From Robiginitomaculum sp. (GTDB taxonomy: Bacteria > Pseudomonadota > Alphaproteobacteria > Caulobacterales > Maricaulaceae): DNA of 64,000 nt. Each line of letters opens with the position of its first letter. The stretch's first letter is position 1. The position numbers and the translations under genes are program-made. The DNA lies in assembly GCA_002733905.1 (NCBI GenBank), contig NVXK01000021.1:1-64000 (forward strand), given 5' to 3'. This document shows positions 28,138 through 38,484 of this stretch, in pieces. The notes below the pieces were generated by a model, which did no database searches, had not been told where the DNA came from, and saw only the letters and a program-made list of their open reading frames with translations.

Positions 28138-29108
28138 CATCAAAAGCTTTTATTCGTGGCGTAGGGTCATACTTACCAGCACGCGTCTTGACCAACGAGC
28201 AACTTGCAAAAACTGTAGATACTTCAGATGAGTGGATACGGGAGCGGACAGGAATTACACAGCGCCATATTGCTGCTGAGGGGCAAAATACCTCTGATTT
28301 GGGTTATCGTGCGGCAGTAGAAGCGCTTGCGGACGCGAATATGGACGCGTCAGAAATTGACCTCATTGTTTTGGCGACTTCAACGCCCGACTTAACCTTT
28401 CCATCGACCGCAACCATGATCCAAGAGCTTTTGGGTGTTCGTAGTGGTGCTGCATTTGATGTACAGGCTGTATGTGCAGGCTTCGTATATGCATTAAGTA
28501 TCGCTGATGCCATGATTCAAACGGGGAAGGGAAAAAATGTACTTGTAATAGGCGCAGAGACTTTTTCGCGTATTCTTGATTGGAATGACCGTGGTACATG
28601 TGTGTTATTTGGCGATGGTGCAGGGGCAATGGTGCTGTCATCAACACCGAGTACTGATAAAGGGGCCGGAGAGGGCATTCTTAATACATTTATCCGTTCT
28701 GATGGACGTCATAAAGATTTGCTTTATGTGGACGGAGGGCCATCATCGACCCAAACGGTTGGTAAACTGCGGATGGTTGGCAATCAAGTTTTCCGCCATG
28801 CTGTAAAAGAATTATCGGATTCTATGGTGCAATGTGCCAAAGGTGTAAATATAGAAATTTCTGATATTGATTGGTTTGTACCCCATCAAGCGAATCAGCG
28901 AATTTTGGAAGCGGTTGCAAAACGCCTTGATTTACGGCGTGGCCAAGTTGTTTCGACTGTTGCTTACCATGCAAATACATCCGCCGCCTCTATTCCTTTA
29001 GCACTAGACACGGCTATACGAGATGGTAGAATAAAGCGTGGGCATAAAGTTATGCTTGAAGCATTTGGAGGCGGTTTCACTTGGGGGGCCGCGCTTTTAG
29101 ATTACTAA
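28134..29108 (+). CDS. fabH: Beta-ketoacyl-ACP synthase III
   Basis: A 324-residue condensing enzyme that starts fatty acid synthesis from acetyl-CoA and malonyl-ACP. The catalytic triad is complete: Cys in DVQAVCAGF, His in [11 protein letters not shown] and Asn in YHANTSAAS. The end [12 protein letters not shown] is also typical. It is coupled to plsX upstream and followed by ihfA. Confidence 0.95.
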   Translation: MTSKAFIRGVGSYLPARVLTNEQLAKTVDTSDEWIRERTGITQRHIAAEGQNTSDLGYRAAVEALADANMDASEIDLIVLATSTPDLTFPSTATMIQELLGVRSGAAFDVQAVCAGFVYALSIADAMIQTGKGKNVLVIGAETFSRILDWNDRGTCVLFGDGAGAMVLSSTPSTDKGAGEGILNTFIRSDGRHKDLLYVDGGPSSTQTVGKLRMVGNQVFRHAVKELSDSMVQCAKGVNIEISDIDWFVPHQANQRILEAVAKRLDLRRGQVVSTVAYHANTSAASIPLALDTAIRDGRIKRGHKVMLEAFGGGFTWGAALLDY

Positions 29109-29228
29109 AATTGAACAATAATTTGGTTGATTATTGACGACTCATTAGGTGTTTTTATATTTTTACAATTTTTCATTGGATTTTTATGTAAAAATTTGCT
29201 TAATATTATATATCTCTAGGGGAATTAT

Positions 29229-29534
29229 GTGAGCGAGTATACCGTAACAAGGGCTGATCTTACCGAAGCTATCTATCGTGAAATAGGGCTTTCGCGGACA
29301 GAATCTGCTGTTTTGGTTGAATCCATTCTCAATCATATTGTGAAAGCACTGATCAAAGGGGAGAGCGTAAAGCTATCCGGTTTTGGAACATTCAGTGTAC
29401 GGGATAAACGTGAACGTATGGGGCGCAATCCTAAAACTGGCCGCGAAGTACCAATTACCAAGAGAAGAGTCTTAGTGTTTAAACCTTCTAACGTTCTTAA
29501 AGAACGTGTAAATGTAGCGCTTACGGGGAAATAG
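29229..29534 (+). CDS. ihfA: Integration host factor subunit alpha
   Basis: A 101-residue HU/IHF-family DNA-bending protein. The DNA-intercalating arm region [30 protein letters not shown] is well conserved, with the Pro at the arm tip. The GTG start at 29229 follows AGGGGA. The position between fabH and a MerR gene is the usual alphaproteobacterial order and supports the alpha-subunit call. Confidence 0.93.
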   Translation: MSEYTVTRADLTEAIYREIGLSRTESAVLVESILNHIVKALIKGESVKLSGFGTFSVRDKRERMGRNPKTGREVPITKRRVLVFKPSNVLKERVNVALTGK

Positions 29535-29606
29535 TGAAGCGTATTGATTCATTGGTATCTGCCTAAACTTAGGCGGAATCAACGAGTTATAAGAATCGAG
29601 TAATAT

Positions 29607-30221
29607 ATGCCCAGTAAATCAACACGCGCATTCAGAACGATTAGCGAAGCCGGGGACGAACTTGATCTCCAACCGCATGTTCTGCGTTTTTGGGAAAGTA
29701 AATTTCCACAAATCCAGCCTATGAAACGTAGTGGTGGGCGACGTTTTTATCGCCCTGAAGACATTGAGTTTTTGCGCGGTATTAAAATATTACTTCATCG
29801 TGAAAAACACCCCATCAAAGATGTTCAAAAACTCATTCGTGTCCGTGGTGCACATAGTGTCATAGAGCTTGGGCGCTCTAGAGCACAAGCTGCGATACCA
29901 AAGGCAATTAAAGATACGGTACTCGTGCCTGATCGCATTAAGCCTGTTACACAAAAACCTGTAGCGGCAAGCCCTGTGAAGGCCCCCGCCAAACAACTAT
30001 CTTCGGATGATGAAGTATTACGACGTCCAGGTATAAAACCTATAAATGTGCCCCTAAAAACAGAAACGGCTACAGAAAAAGCAGGACTTGCAGAGCCTAC
30101 CGCACGCGTAAAACCGCAAGTTTTAGAGCAAAAAGGGTTAGACGGTGAAGAACGTAAAAACTTGGAAAGCGCGCTTGATAAATTACGGGCTTTGAAATCT
30201 AGATGGGAAGAGTTCAAATAG
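29607..30221 (+). CDS. MerR-family transcriptional regulator
   Basis: A 204-residue protein with an N-terminal MerR HTH ([54 protein letters not shown]), then a Pro/Lys-rich, probably disordered linker and a short C-terminal helix ([18 protein letters not shown]). No effector domain or metal-binding Cys are seen. This MerR-like gene after ihfA is widespread in Alphaproteobacteria, but its target is unknown to me. Confidence 0.88.
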   Translation: MPSKSTRAFRTISEAGDELDLQPHVLRFWESKFPQIQPMKRSGGRRFYRPEDIEFLRGIKILLHREKHPIKDVQKLIRVRGAHSVIELGRSRAQAAIPKAIKDTVLVPDRIKPVTQKPVAASPVKAPAKQLSSDDEVLRRPGIKPINVPLKTETATEKAGLAEPTARVKPQVLEQKGLDGEERKNLESALDKLRALKSRWEEFK

Positions 30222-30288
30222 TCTTATTAAAGATTTCATTTATTGATTGCTCGAATACTACTCCACATCTATAAATATTTAATATTGT

Positions 30289-30365
30289 CGGAGCGTAGCG
30301 CAGTCTGGTAGCGCACTCGCCTGGGGGGCGAGGGGGCGTAGGTTCAAATCCTATCGCTCCGACCA
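30289..30365 (+). tRNA. tRNA-Pro (anticodon GGG)
   Basis: A full cloverleaf is visible. The acceptor arms are CGGAGCG and CGCTCCG followed by A and an encoded CCA. The anticodon stem is CTCGC/GCGAG with loop CTGGGGG, giving anticodon GGG for CCC proline codons. The T arm contains GGTTCAAATCC. It follows the ihfA-merR pair. Confidence 0.95.
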
Positions 30366-30423
30366 TGTATATAGTTGATTTAATTTATAGTTTTCAGCTT
30401 CTTAAGAATGTTTTGCAATTCAT

Positions 30424-31821
30424 TTAACAGGCAGGCATATTTACTGCCAAGCCGCCTTTGGATGTTTCTTTGTATTTATCTTGCATATCGATGCCTGTTT
30501 GGCGCATTGTTTCAATTACGGTATCAAGAGATACGTGATGAGATCCATCCCCGCGCAGAGCAAGGCGTGCAGCATTGATCGCCTTCGCTGCTCCCATGGC
30601 ATTACGTTCGATGCAAGGGATTTGGACGAGGCCGCCAACAGGGTCACATGTTAATCCAAGATTATGCTCCATACCGATTTCAGCGGCATTTTCCACTTGA
30701 AGCACTGTGCCACCCATTGCAGCCGCGAGACCAGCTGCGGCCATAGAACAGGCAACACCAACTTCGCCTTGGCAACCAGATTCTGCGCCTGAAATAGACG
30801 CATTCTTTTTGTAAAGTGAGCCAACAGCCGCCGCCGTTAAAAAGAAATCATCCAATGATGTCGTGTTATCTGCATTGCGAACATGGCAGTCAAAAAAACG
30901 TGCGACCGCAGGAATTATACCAGCAGCTCCATTCGTTGGGGCGGTAACAACACGGCCTCCAGCCGCATTTTCTTCATTTACGGCCATAGCCCATAGATTG
31001 ACGTAATCCATGACTTTGAGCGGATCCGAATCTGATATACCTATTTGGGTGTTCATGCTGTTTGCAATGATATGTGCGCGTCTCTCTATTTTCATCGGCC
31101 CCGGCAAATGGCCAGTTTGCGACATGCCGCGCTCTATACAGCTCTTCATGGCACTCCAAATCGTATTAATACCAGCGAGCACAACGCCCTTGTCTCGGTA
31201 AGCACATTCATTTGCTAACATAATCTCGGCGATTGACTTATTATGTTTTTTGCAAAGCTCTAAAAGCTCGTCACCATTATCAAATGGGAAAGGCGGCGGT
31301 GTCATATCACCAAAGGGCTCGTTTTGTTTGCTTTCATTATCGCTAATGATAAATCCACCACCCGTAGAGTAGTAAATCTGCTCTGCGAGTTGTTTTCCGT
31401 CTTTATCATATGCTGTAAACTTCATTGCATTCGAGTGGTACGGCATTAAATCTTGAAAGTTAAAGACGATATCTTTTATGGGAGTAAAAGTTATTTCTGT
31501 TTCACCCCGTAGTTTGATGGTTTTTGTTTTGTGCGTAATACCTGTAATTTTAAGCACTTGGTCTGCGCTTATTGCATGCGGCAAATAGCCAGATAAGCCC
31601 AGTATGATAGCCGTATCGGTGCTATGCCCCATGCCTGTATGGGCAAGAGATCCAAATAACTCGGCTTTAATACGTGTTGGATTTATGTTTTTTGTATGCT
31701 CATTTAAAAATCTATTAGCGGCGATCATTGGCCCTACAGTATGAGAACTGGAGGGGCCGATGCCGATTTTAAATAAATCAAAAACGCCAAAATGAGCGCG
31801 ACTGTGTTTAGAGTTGGTCAT
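30424..31821 (-). CDS. sdaA: L-serine ammonia-lyase, iron-sulfur type
   Basis: A 465-residue single-chain L-serine dehydratase converting serine to pyruvate and ammonia. The beta domain carries IGPSSSHTVGPM. The catalytic domain carries TNGAAGIIPAV and the [4Fe-4S] cysteines in GCQGEVGVACSMAAAG and TCDPVGGLVQIPCIERN. Length is as expected. It stands alone, with an untranslated gap to the M2 peptidase gene upstream. Confidence 0.94.
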   Translation of the reverse strand: MTNSKHSRAHFGVFDLFKIGIGPSSSHTVGPMIAANRFLNEHTKNINPTRIKAELFGSLAHTGMGHSTDTAIILGLSGYLPHAISADQVLKITGITHKTKTIKLRGETEITFTPIKDIVFNFQDLMPYHSNAMKFTAYDKDGKQLAEQIYYSTGGGFIISDNESKQNEPFGDMTPPPFPFDNGDELLELCKKHNKSIAEIMLANECAYRDKGVVLAGINTIWSAMKSCIERGMSQTGHLPGPMKIERRAHIIANSMNTQIGISDSDPLKVMDYVNLWAMAVNEENAAGGRVVTAPTNGAAGIIPAVARFFDCHVRNADNTTSLDDFFLTAAAVGSLYKKNASISGAESGCQGEVGVACSMAAAGLAAAMGGTVLQVENAAEIGMEHNLGLTCDPVGGLVQIPCIERNAMGAAKAINAARLALRGDGSHHVSLDTVIETMRQTGIDMQDKYKETSKGGLAVNMPAC

Positions 31822-31928
31822 TTATTTCTCGTGGTAGAAAAATCCAAGTTAGAAAACCTTATAAAACCTGCATAGATACCGATACAAAATTTTATAAGGC
31901 GGTTCGAACTTAAGGTGTTATAACATAT

Positions 31929-33791
31929 CTACCAGCCACATGTTCGGTCTTTATTTTCTTCTTTTAAATAGGTCATAAGTGGATCAAAATACTCGATAAT
32001 AGCTGAGCCATCCATTTTGGTCGTACCCGTGAAAACTTCGAGAGCTTCAGGCCAAGGGCGAGACGCGCCCATTTGCATCATTGCATTAAAACGGGTCCCG
32101 ACTTCTTTATTGCCATAAATTGAACAAGCGTGAAGGGGGCCAGTATTACCTGCAATATCACAGGCAGCTTTATGGAATTGGAATTGCAAAATATGGGCTA
32201 AAAAATAACGCATATACGGCGTATTTCCCGGGATATGGTATTTTGCACCTGGGTCAAATGCATTTGTCGGACGTGAGGATGGCGCTTTAAGCCCTTGATA
32301 CTTTTCGCGTAATTCCCACCAACCATCATTATACTCTGCTGGTGAATATGTACCGTTAAATACATTCCAACGCCATTTATCGACCATAAGTCCAAAAGGT
32401 AAAAATGCAACTTTTTCGAGGGCTTGTTGCATAAGAAGGTTTAAATCTGCGGATGAGTCTGGCACGTCTTTTGGGTCAAGTAGCCCAATTTTTACCAAAT
32501 ATTCTGGTGTAATTGACAGACCAATCATATCGCCAATCGCTTCATGAAAACCATCATTTGCGCCAGTTTTATAAAATATTGGTTGTTGCTTATATGCGCG
32601 TTGATAGAAGTTATGGCCAAGTTCATGATGAACTGTTTTGAAATCTTCACCGTCAATTTTGATACACATTTTAATACGGATATCATCTTGGTTATCGATA
32701 TCCCATGCGGATGCGTGACAGACAACTTCTCTATCTTTAGGTTTCACAAAGAGCGAGCGTTTCCAAAATGTTTCAGGAAGTGGTTCAAAGCCAAGGCTTG
32801 TGAAAAAAGCTTCTCCCGTTTTCACCATTTTAATCGCGTCATATTTAGCGTTCACGAGCAGTGCTGTCTCGTCAATGCTTTTTACATTTTTAACAGGTTC
32901 TACCAAATCATAAATATTACCCCATGACTGCCCCCACATATTGCCAAGAAGGTCAGCGCGAATAGGTTGATCTAGTGGTACGACTGCATCGCCATAGTTT
33001 TCATTAAGCTTGGCGCGTACATGACAATGTAACTCGTCATACAATGGTTTAACTTGTGTCCATAAACGGTCAGCTTCTTTTGTAAATTCATCAGCAGGCA
33101 TGTCATAGCCAGCACGCCAAAGTACACCAGTGTCTTTAAAGCCAAGCTCAACGGAACCCTCATTAATGATCTCGACCATGCGTGCATATTTATTTTTCAT
33201 GTCAGGTGCGATTGTACGCCAGCCTTCCCATACTGCTTGTAATTCTTCTGGGTCACGTGATGAGGCAATGATTTGAGAGGCTTCGCCAAGATCGATCTCT
33301 TTACCTTTGTATTTAAACTTACCTTTGCCATATGCGGAGTTAAGCGCCGTTTGAATCGCAGCAAGCTCGGCAGCCGCACCAGGTTTGTCAGGAGCAGGGA
33401 AATTACTGCCGCGTTTTATGCCGTCCAGTTTACGGGTCATATCTGCAGGTAATGTGAGCTTGTTAAACCGTTTCGCTTCATTTGCAAAACGCGTCGCCAT
33501 CAGGCCGAATTCTTCCCCGACCATAGAGGCGAGTGCATCGGTGTCTTCTGTGATAAAGTTAGCATTTACCCAGTCAATTTGCGCGGCACGCACACTGATA
33601 TTATCAAGCTCTATAGCTGCACCCTCAAGGAATTCTTTCGCTTCTTGGATAGTTGGTTCCGTAGATTGTGTATCTTGAGTTGGCGTATTTTGTGAATGTT
33701 GCTGTGGTGTTGGAACTTGTGTCGTCGTATCTTGACACGCAGTCATCATTAAGGCTGAACTTGCGGCGGCGAGAAGAAGATATTTTTTCAT
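31929..33791 (-). CDS. M2-family peptidyl-dipeptidase (ACE-like) lipoprotein
   Basis: A 620-residue zinc dipeptidase related to angiotensin-converting enzyme. The zinc site is VHHELGHNFYQ with the third ligand Glu in FHEAIGDMIGLS. The chosen ATG at 33791 gives a lipoprotein signal peptide with lipobox MMTAC, followed by a Gln/Thr/Pro-rich linker (TQVPTPQQHSQNTPTQ). It is therefore likely anchored in the envelope and cleaves dipeptides from peptide C-termini. The longer frame upstream to 33884 adds a non-homologous stretch and is not used. Confidence 0.9.
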   Translation of the reverse strand: MKKYLLLAAASSALMMTACQDTTTQVPTPQQHSQNTPTQDTQSTEPTIQEAKEFLEGAAIELDNISVRAAQIDWVNANFITEDTDALASMVGEEFGLMATRFANEAKRFNKLTLPADMTRKLDGIKRGSNFPAPDKPGAAAELAAIQTALNSAYGKGKFKYKGKEIDLGEASQIIASSRDPEELQAVWEGWRTIAPDMKNKYARMVEIINEGSVELGFKDTGVLWRAGYDMPADEFTKEADRLWTQVKPLYDELHCHVRAKLNENYGDAVVPLDQPIRADLLGNMWGQSWGNIYDLVEPVKNVKSIDETALLVNAKYDAIKMVKTGEAFFTSLGFEPLPETFWKRSLFVKPKDREVVCHASAWDIDNQDDIRIKMCIKIDGEDFKTVHHELGHNFYQRAYKQQPIFYKTGANDGFHEAIGDMIGLSITPEYLVKIGLLDPKDVPDSSADLNLLMQQALEKVAFLPFGLMVDKWRWNVFNGTYSPAEYNDGWWELREKYQGLKAPSSRPTNAFDPGAKYHIPGNTPYMRYFLAHILQFQFHKAACDIAGNTGPLHACSIYGNKEVGTRFNAMMQMGASRPWPEALEVFTGTTKMDGSAIIEYFDPLMTYLKEENKDRTCGW

Positions 33792-33946
33792 TCTAAACTT
33801 TCCTAATTTATTACAAAACGGTGCTTTATTTTTGATGAGTCTATTGGTAAGGATATAGCGCTTATCGTCAAGGGCTAGGCACACGGTAAAGTATCAAGTG
33901 TGACAATAATGCCAATATTGCCAAGTGTATTTTTGAAGGGTATTTC

Positions 33947-34933
33947 GTGAAAGATAAAGTGGGCATTTTATTGGTCAATTTAGGTTCGCCTACACAACCT
34001 ACGCCAAAAGCGACTCGCAAATATTTGGCACAGTTTTTGAGCGATAAACGCGTTATTGAGCTTTCAAAATTGCTTTGGTATCCAATCCTATATGGCATTA
34101 TTTTACGGACACGACCAAAAAAATCTGCACAGGCATATGCATCTGTGTGGCGCAAGGATGATAATGGCGATTTTGTTCCATATTCTGCGTTGATTGAAAC
34201 AAGTTTGGCACAGGCGGAAGCTTTGCAAGATAAAATGCCTGAGCACGTATATGTGCGTGCAGGTATGAGGTATGGACACCCGTCAATTGAAACCGAGCTG
34301 TTACACCTAAAAGGGCAGGGCTGTAAAAAAATAATAGTATTACCACTTTACCCACAATTTGCGGGCGCGACAACACAGTCTGTTTATGATGAAGTCGCGC
34401 GTGTTTGTAAAAAACATACCAGTATACCTGCATTGGAAGTTCTCGGTCATTATTATGATCACCCAGACTATATCACGGCTATTGGCAATGGCGTGAAGGC
34501 TCACCTAGAAACATTGGACTGGAAAGCGGATAAAATACTCGTCTCGTTTCACGGCCTACCTCGGTCAAGCATAGATAAAGGTGATCCGTATGAGAGGGAG
34601 TGTGAAGGCACTTATGAGCTGATAAGAAAAGGTCTTCCCACGTTAACAAACGCGTTAAAGCTAACCTATCAATCGCGGTTTGGGCCAAAAGAATGGCTTA
34701 GCCCATATACAACTATCGTCTTGAAGGAATTGGCAGAATCAGGACAAGAAAACGTCGTCATTGTGACACCTGGTTTTGCCGCAGATTGTCTAGAAACACT
34801 CGAAGAACTATCAATTGGTGCGAAATCTGATTTCATTGCGAATGGCGGTAAAAACCTGAGTGTAGTTCCATGCCTTAATGCGAATGAAGACCATATAGAG
34901 CTGTTTGCGAAACTTGTACAAAAATATATATAA
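33947..34933 (+). CDS. hemH: Ferrochelatase
   Basis: A 328-residue enzyme inserting Fe2+ into protoporphyrin IX. Motifs are GILLVNLGSPTQPT at the start, FSFHGLPRS-type segment with the catalytic His (VSFHGLPRSSIDKGDPY), YQSRFGPKEWLSPYT and TPGFAADCLETLEEL. The start is a GTG at 33947. It is convergent with the 34938 gene with only 4 bases between stops. Confidence 0.94.
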   Translation: MKDKVGILLVNLGSPTQPTPKATRKYLAQFLSDKRVIELSKLLWYPILYGIILRTRPKKSAQAYASVWRKDDNGDFVPYSALIETSLAQAEALQDKMPEHVYVRAGMRYGHPSIETELLHLKGQGCKKIIVLPLYPQFAGATTQSVYDEVARVCKKHTSIPALEVLGHYYDHPDYITAIGNGVKAHLETLDWKADKILVSFHGLPRSSIDKGDPYERECEGTYELIRKGLPTLTNALKLTYQSRFGPKEWLSPYTTIVLKELAESGQENVVIVTPGFAADCLETLEELSIGAKSDFIANGGKNLSVVPCLNANEDHIELFAKLVQKYI

Positions 34934-34937
34934 GCGA

Positions 34938-35591
34938 TTAATTCTCTATTTTCCTTGGCAATGCAGCATATAAAGTTTGAATAAAATCAGTCACGTCCGT
35001 ATTTTTCAAAGCTGTTACATCTAGAGTAATATCAGAAATATTCTCATACATATTTTCGCGGGCGCTCAATAAATTTGGGTAACATGCAAACAAACTGTCC
35101 ATTTGCGAAAGGGACGGGTGCTTCTTGTAATGTTCCCCCCAAATCAGAGGTTTCGGGGATTTTTTGAAACGTTTTATGAGCGTAGTCACCGCCCGTGTAT
35201 TCGCACGTAAATACACTGTAAGATAATTCGCATTGAGGCTCGTTTGAATGTCGGTGTCCAAATGTATGACACTCCCCGTAGTATCCAAAATGACATTGCC
35301 GTTAAGGGATTTTGCCGCAAGTGTAAGCTCACCCTCAAGCTTGAGGTATTGCGCGGCCTTATCATTATATCCATCTTCGAACGGATGCCCCATCCAACGT
35401 GCCGACTGGCGAATAGAACTCAGGGACAAATGTTTTTGGATTGCGGTGTCTACTTCGTAAGACGTAAATTTATGAACACTTACAATTTGCCGCGTCCAAT
35501 GGCTTTTCCCAATATTTGACATGCCAACAAGAGCAATACGGAGTGTATTACTCTTGAGGCGTTGATCAAACTGGTCTTTCGATAAGAGCAT
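34938..35591 (-). CDS. P-loop kinase-like protein with shikimate-kinase fold, partner of ThrC
   Basis: A 217-residue P-loop protein. Walker A is GMSNIGKSHWTRQ, and YEVDTAIQKHL resembles the shikimate-kinase acidic substrate-binding helix. A LDTTGSVIHL segment and a long C-terminal region (WGEHYKKHPSLSQMDSLF) distinguish it from AroK. Its start overlaps the thrC stop by one base. In animals THNSL1 joins a shikimate-kinase-like domain to a threonine-synthase-like domain, so a role linked to ThrC or small-molecule phosphorylation is plausible but inferred. Confidence 0.7.
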   Translation of the reverse strand: MLLSKDQFDQRLKSNTLRIALVGMSNIGKSHWTRQIVSVHKFTSYEVDTAIQKHLSLSSIRQSARWMGHPFEDGYNDKAAQYLKLEGELTLAAKSLNGNVILDTTGSVIHLDTDIQTSLNANYLTVYLRANTRAVTTLIKRFKKSPKPLIWGEHYKKHPSLSQMDSLFACYPNLLSARENMYENISDITLDVTALKNTDVTDFIQTLYAALPRKIEN

Positions 35592-36940
35592 TAGGCGTGA
35601 TCGTTCAGATACGCTTTTAGTGCGGTAAGCGTTGGTGTCATAACATGTTTATGTGATGCTGCATCGACACTTGCTTGTAGAGAGGCGGGTAATGATATGG
35701 TTTCTTCAATAACACGTTCTACATCATCCTTAAATTTTGCAGGGTGAGCTGTTGATACTGTAACTTTGGTAAAATTACGGTCATTACCATGTACAAAATC
35801 TGTGAGAGCTAAATGGCCAATGGCGGTGTGTGGACACATAAGATAACCCGTGTCACGATAAATTTTCTTCATATGTGCTTCTGTTTCAGCGTCACTAAAG
35901 TGAGCGCCATGACAGACTTGAGATATTTCACTATGATTTGAATTAAATAAATCCAAGATACGGGGGAAATTATTGGGGCGGCCAATGTCCATAGCATTAG
36001 AAAGTGTTGGTACAGAATCGCGTGGTGTGTATTCACCACTTAACAGATAATCCGTAAATGGATGGTTGGCATTATTACCTGCAACAAACACATCAATTGG
36101 TGCGCCCATTTTACGTGCAATAAGTCCACCCGTAAGATTTCCAAGATTGCCAGACGGGATTGCGTAAACAATTGGACGTGAGGGATGTGCGGCTTTTAGC
36201 TGTAAACTTGTCCAAAAATAATAGAAACTTTGTGGAATTACGCGCCCAACATTGATTGAATTCGCAGACATTAAACTATGTTTTTTGGTCAGTTTTTTAT
36301 CGGCAAACGCCTGCTTAACAAGAGCTTGGCAATCATCGAAGCTGCCATTGATCTGGATTGCCTTGATATTCGAGTGTTCTCCCATAGAGGTGAGTTGATG
36401 TTGTTGCACATCGCTTACGCCGCCTTCAGGGTAGAGGATAAAGACCTTAATGCCTTCTTGGTTGAGGAAACTATGGCCAATCGCGCCGCCAGTATCACCA
36501 GATGTTGCAACAAGAATTGTCCGCGTCTCACCCGTTTTTTTGAGCAAATGGCTTGCCGCACGTCCCATAAACCTTGCTGCAAAATCTTTGAAAGCGAGCG
36601 TCGGGCCGTGAAATAACTCTAATATATATTCATCTACCATTTCAGGCATAGCAGGATCAAGTATCTCGCCTGTAAGTGTTTTGAGTGGCATGTCAAAATC
36701 ATAGGCGTCCGCACAGAGTATTTCCAAATCTTCATCAGTGAAATTATCATCCACAAAATGGCGTGCTAGTTTGGCGGCACAGTCAGGGAATGACATCGCC
36801 CCGAGTTTAGCAAGTTCATCTTCACTAAAGCTCGGCAAGCTATCAGGCATATAGAGCCCACCATCTGGCGCGAGAGAAGATAGTAAAGCATCACTAAATT
36901 CAGCTTTTAGAGAAGGTGTTTTCAACGAATGATAGGTCAT
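35591..36940 (-). CDS. thrC: Threonine synthase
   Basis: A 449-residue PLP enzyme making threonine from O-phosphohomoserine. The PLP lysine lies in HGPTLAFKDFAARFMG, the phosphate-binding loop in ATSGDTGGAIGHSF, and PSGNLGNLTGGLIARKMG is typical. It is the longer ThrC type (LAPDGGLYMPD at the start). The next gene on the same strand overlaps its stop codon. Confidence 0.94.
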   Translation of the reverse strand: MTYHSLKTPSLKAEFSDALLSSLAPDGGLYMPDSLPSFSEDELAKLGAMSFPDCAAKLARHFVDDNFTDEDLEILCADAYDFDMPLKTLTGEILDPAMPEMVDEYILELFHGPTLAFKDFAARFMGRAASHLLKKTGETRTILVATSGDTGGAIGHSFLNQEGIKVFILYPEGGVSDVQQHQLTSMGEHSNIKAIQINGSFDDCQALVKQAFADKKLTKKHSLMSANSINVGRVIPQSFYYFWTSLQLKAAHPSRPIVYAIPSGNLGNLTGGLIARKMGAPIDVFVAGNNANHPFTDYLLSGEYTPRDSVPTLSNAMDIGRPNNFPRILDLFNSNHSEISQVCHGAHFSDAETEAHMKKIYRDTGYLMCPHTAIGHLALTDFVHGNDRNFTKVTVSTAHPAKFKDDVERVIEETISLPASLQASVDAASHKHVMTPTLTALKAYLNDHA

Positions 36941-37059
36941 AGCTGTACTTTATCTTAAATTCGACAAAATCACTAACCCGATGTGTATGCGTTATCAATA
37001 TAATATATGCAATCTTGGTGGAAAATTTTAAAAATAGCTAAATATCGCATGTTTTTATG

Positions 37060-37743
37060 CTAATCATCCTTGTCTAGGGCATAACCTGCGCTTCTGATCG
37101 TGCGAATAAGATCTTTTTCAAAATCCTTGTTGAGCGCGCGCCGTAAACGGCCAATATGAACATCAACGGTGCGGTCATCTACATAAATATCAGCTCCCCA
37201 AACACGGTCAAGTAAGGCGCTTCGGCTCCAGACTTTTTGTGGACGTTCCAAAAATGTCCGCAGAATACGAAATTCTGTTGGCCCTAATTTAATATTCTTG
37301 CCATTACGGGTTACGCGGTGTGTTTCTGTATTCATCAAGACATCTGCGTATGCTAATTCAACTTTACCAATGCCAGCATTGCGTAAATTGGATTTAATGC
37401 GTGCGAGTAGCTCCTTAATTGAATGGGGTTTCACAACATAATCATTTGCACCAACGTCCAAGCCACGTATTTTATCATCTTCGGTGCCCCGCGCGGTGAG
37501 CATAATAACAGGGGTAGACTCGGTATCTGGGTGGCTCTTTATTTGACGGCAAACTTCAATGCCTGACATGTCAGGTAGCATCCAGTCGAGTAATATGAGG
37601 TCAGGGTTATATTCTTTGGCAAGCAATAGCCCTTCTTCGGCTGTCGCCCCGTGTTTGGTCTGGTAGCCTTCGGCTTCGAGGTTGTATTGCAATATTTGCG
37701 CCTGTGCGTGCTCGTCTTCAATAATGAGGATTAATGCTTTCAT
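37060..37743 (-). CDS. phoB: Phosphate regulon response regulator PhoB
   Basis: A 227-residue OmpR-family regulator with a receiver domain (LILIEDEHAQAQIL, phospho-Asp in LILLDWMLPD, Lys in YVVKPHS) and a winged-helix DNA-binding domain (LGPTEFRILRTFLERPQKVWSRSALLDRVWG). It is the last gene of the phoR-pstSCAB-phoU-phoB run and presumably binds the Pho boxes at 42772-42811. Confidence 0.95.
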   Translation of the reverse strand: MKALILIIEDEHAQAQILQYNLEAEGYQTKHGATAEEGLLLAKEYNPDLILLDWMLPDMSGIEVCRQIKSHPDTESTPVIMLTARGTEDDKIRGLDVGANDYVVKPHSIKELLARIKSNLRNAGIGKVELAYADVLMNTETHRVTRNGKNIKLGPTEFRILRTFLERPQKVWSRSALLDRVWGADIYVDDRTVDVHIGRLRRALNKDFEKDLIRTIRSAGYALDKDD

Positions 37744-37746
37744 GTC

Positions 37747-38475
37747 CTAGTTATTCTCTAAATCGTTGGGTGTGACAATCATTTTACTCGTTTTGTCATA
37801 TTTAGCACGCTTTTCAAGTGGCCAATTGCCGGTCACAAGGAAAATGATCTCCTGTGCAATTTCGACGACATGATCTCCCATGCGTTCAAAGTTTTTGGCA
37901 ATAAACAGTAAATGCATACACCCCGATATATTACGTGGATCTTCCATCATATAGGTGAGCAGTTCGCGAAACAATGTGTTGAGCATTTGATCAACATTTT
38001 CATCTTGGGCTCTTATATATTCTGCAAGCTCTATATCGCGCATATTATATGCTTTTAGCGCATTGCTAACCATGGATTGTACCAGCTCGCTCATATGTAC
38101 GATTGTACCAATAGAACCTGTAAAAGCATCGGCCTTTGTGATTGTATTGGTGCGGCGGGCCATGTTTTTGGCATAATCCCCAATACGTTCCAAATGCCCA
38201 CCAATTTTGAGGCTCATCATCACATTACGTAAATCTTTTGCTACGGGTTGGCGCAATGCCAGCACTTTAAGGGCAGCGTCATTGAGTTCTGCTTCAAGGG
38301 CATTGATTTCCTGATCTCCGCCCAAGACGCGCTTGGCAATGCTGCGGTCTTCTTCTTTAAGAGCCGTTGTTGCCTGTAAAACTTGTTGTTCAACCAGTGC
38401 GCCCATGTTGAGGACGAGGTTACGAAGATGTTTAAGGTCAGTATTAAAAGATGAAACAATATGGCTTTTACTCAT
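37747..38475 (-). CDS. phoU: Phosphate signalling protein PhoU
   Basis: A 242-residue helical protein with two PhoU repeats; the metal-binding motifs appear as ELNDAALKVLALRQPVAKDLR..ERIGDYAKNMARR and again as FERMGDHVVEIAQE. It links the Pst transporter to PhoR and keeps the regulon off in high phosphate. It is placed between pstB and phoB as usual. Confidence 0.94.
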   Translation of the reverse strand: MSKSHIVSSFNTDLKHLRNLVLNMGALVEQQVLQATTALKEEDRSIAKRVLGGDQEINALEAELNDAALKVLALRQPVAKDLRNVMMSLKIGGHLERIGDYAKNMARRTNTITKADAFTGSIGTIVHMSELVQSMVSNALKAYNMRDIELAEYIRAQDENVDQMLNTLFRELLTYMMEDPRNISGCMHLLFIAKNFERMGDHVVEIAQEIIFLVTGNWPLEKRAKYDKTSKMIVTPNDLENN

Positions 38476-38484
38476 GAGATTCTC

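Noticed and set aside
33792-33884. N-terminal extension of the M2 peptidase
   Set aside because: The ATG at 33791 begins a clean lipoprotein signal peptide; the extension would bury it.
34938-35591. Calling the thrC-linked kinase-like gene aroK
   Set aside because: The P-loop and fold fit shikimate kinase, but the remaining motifs differ and the context is threonine synthesis rather than the shikimate pathway.
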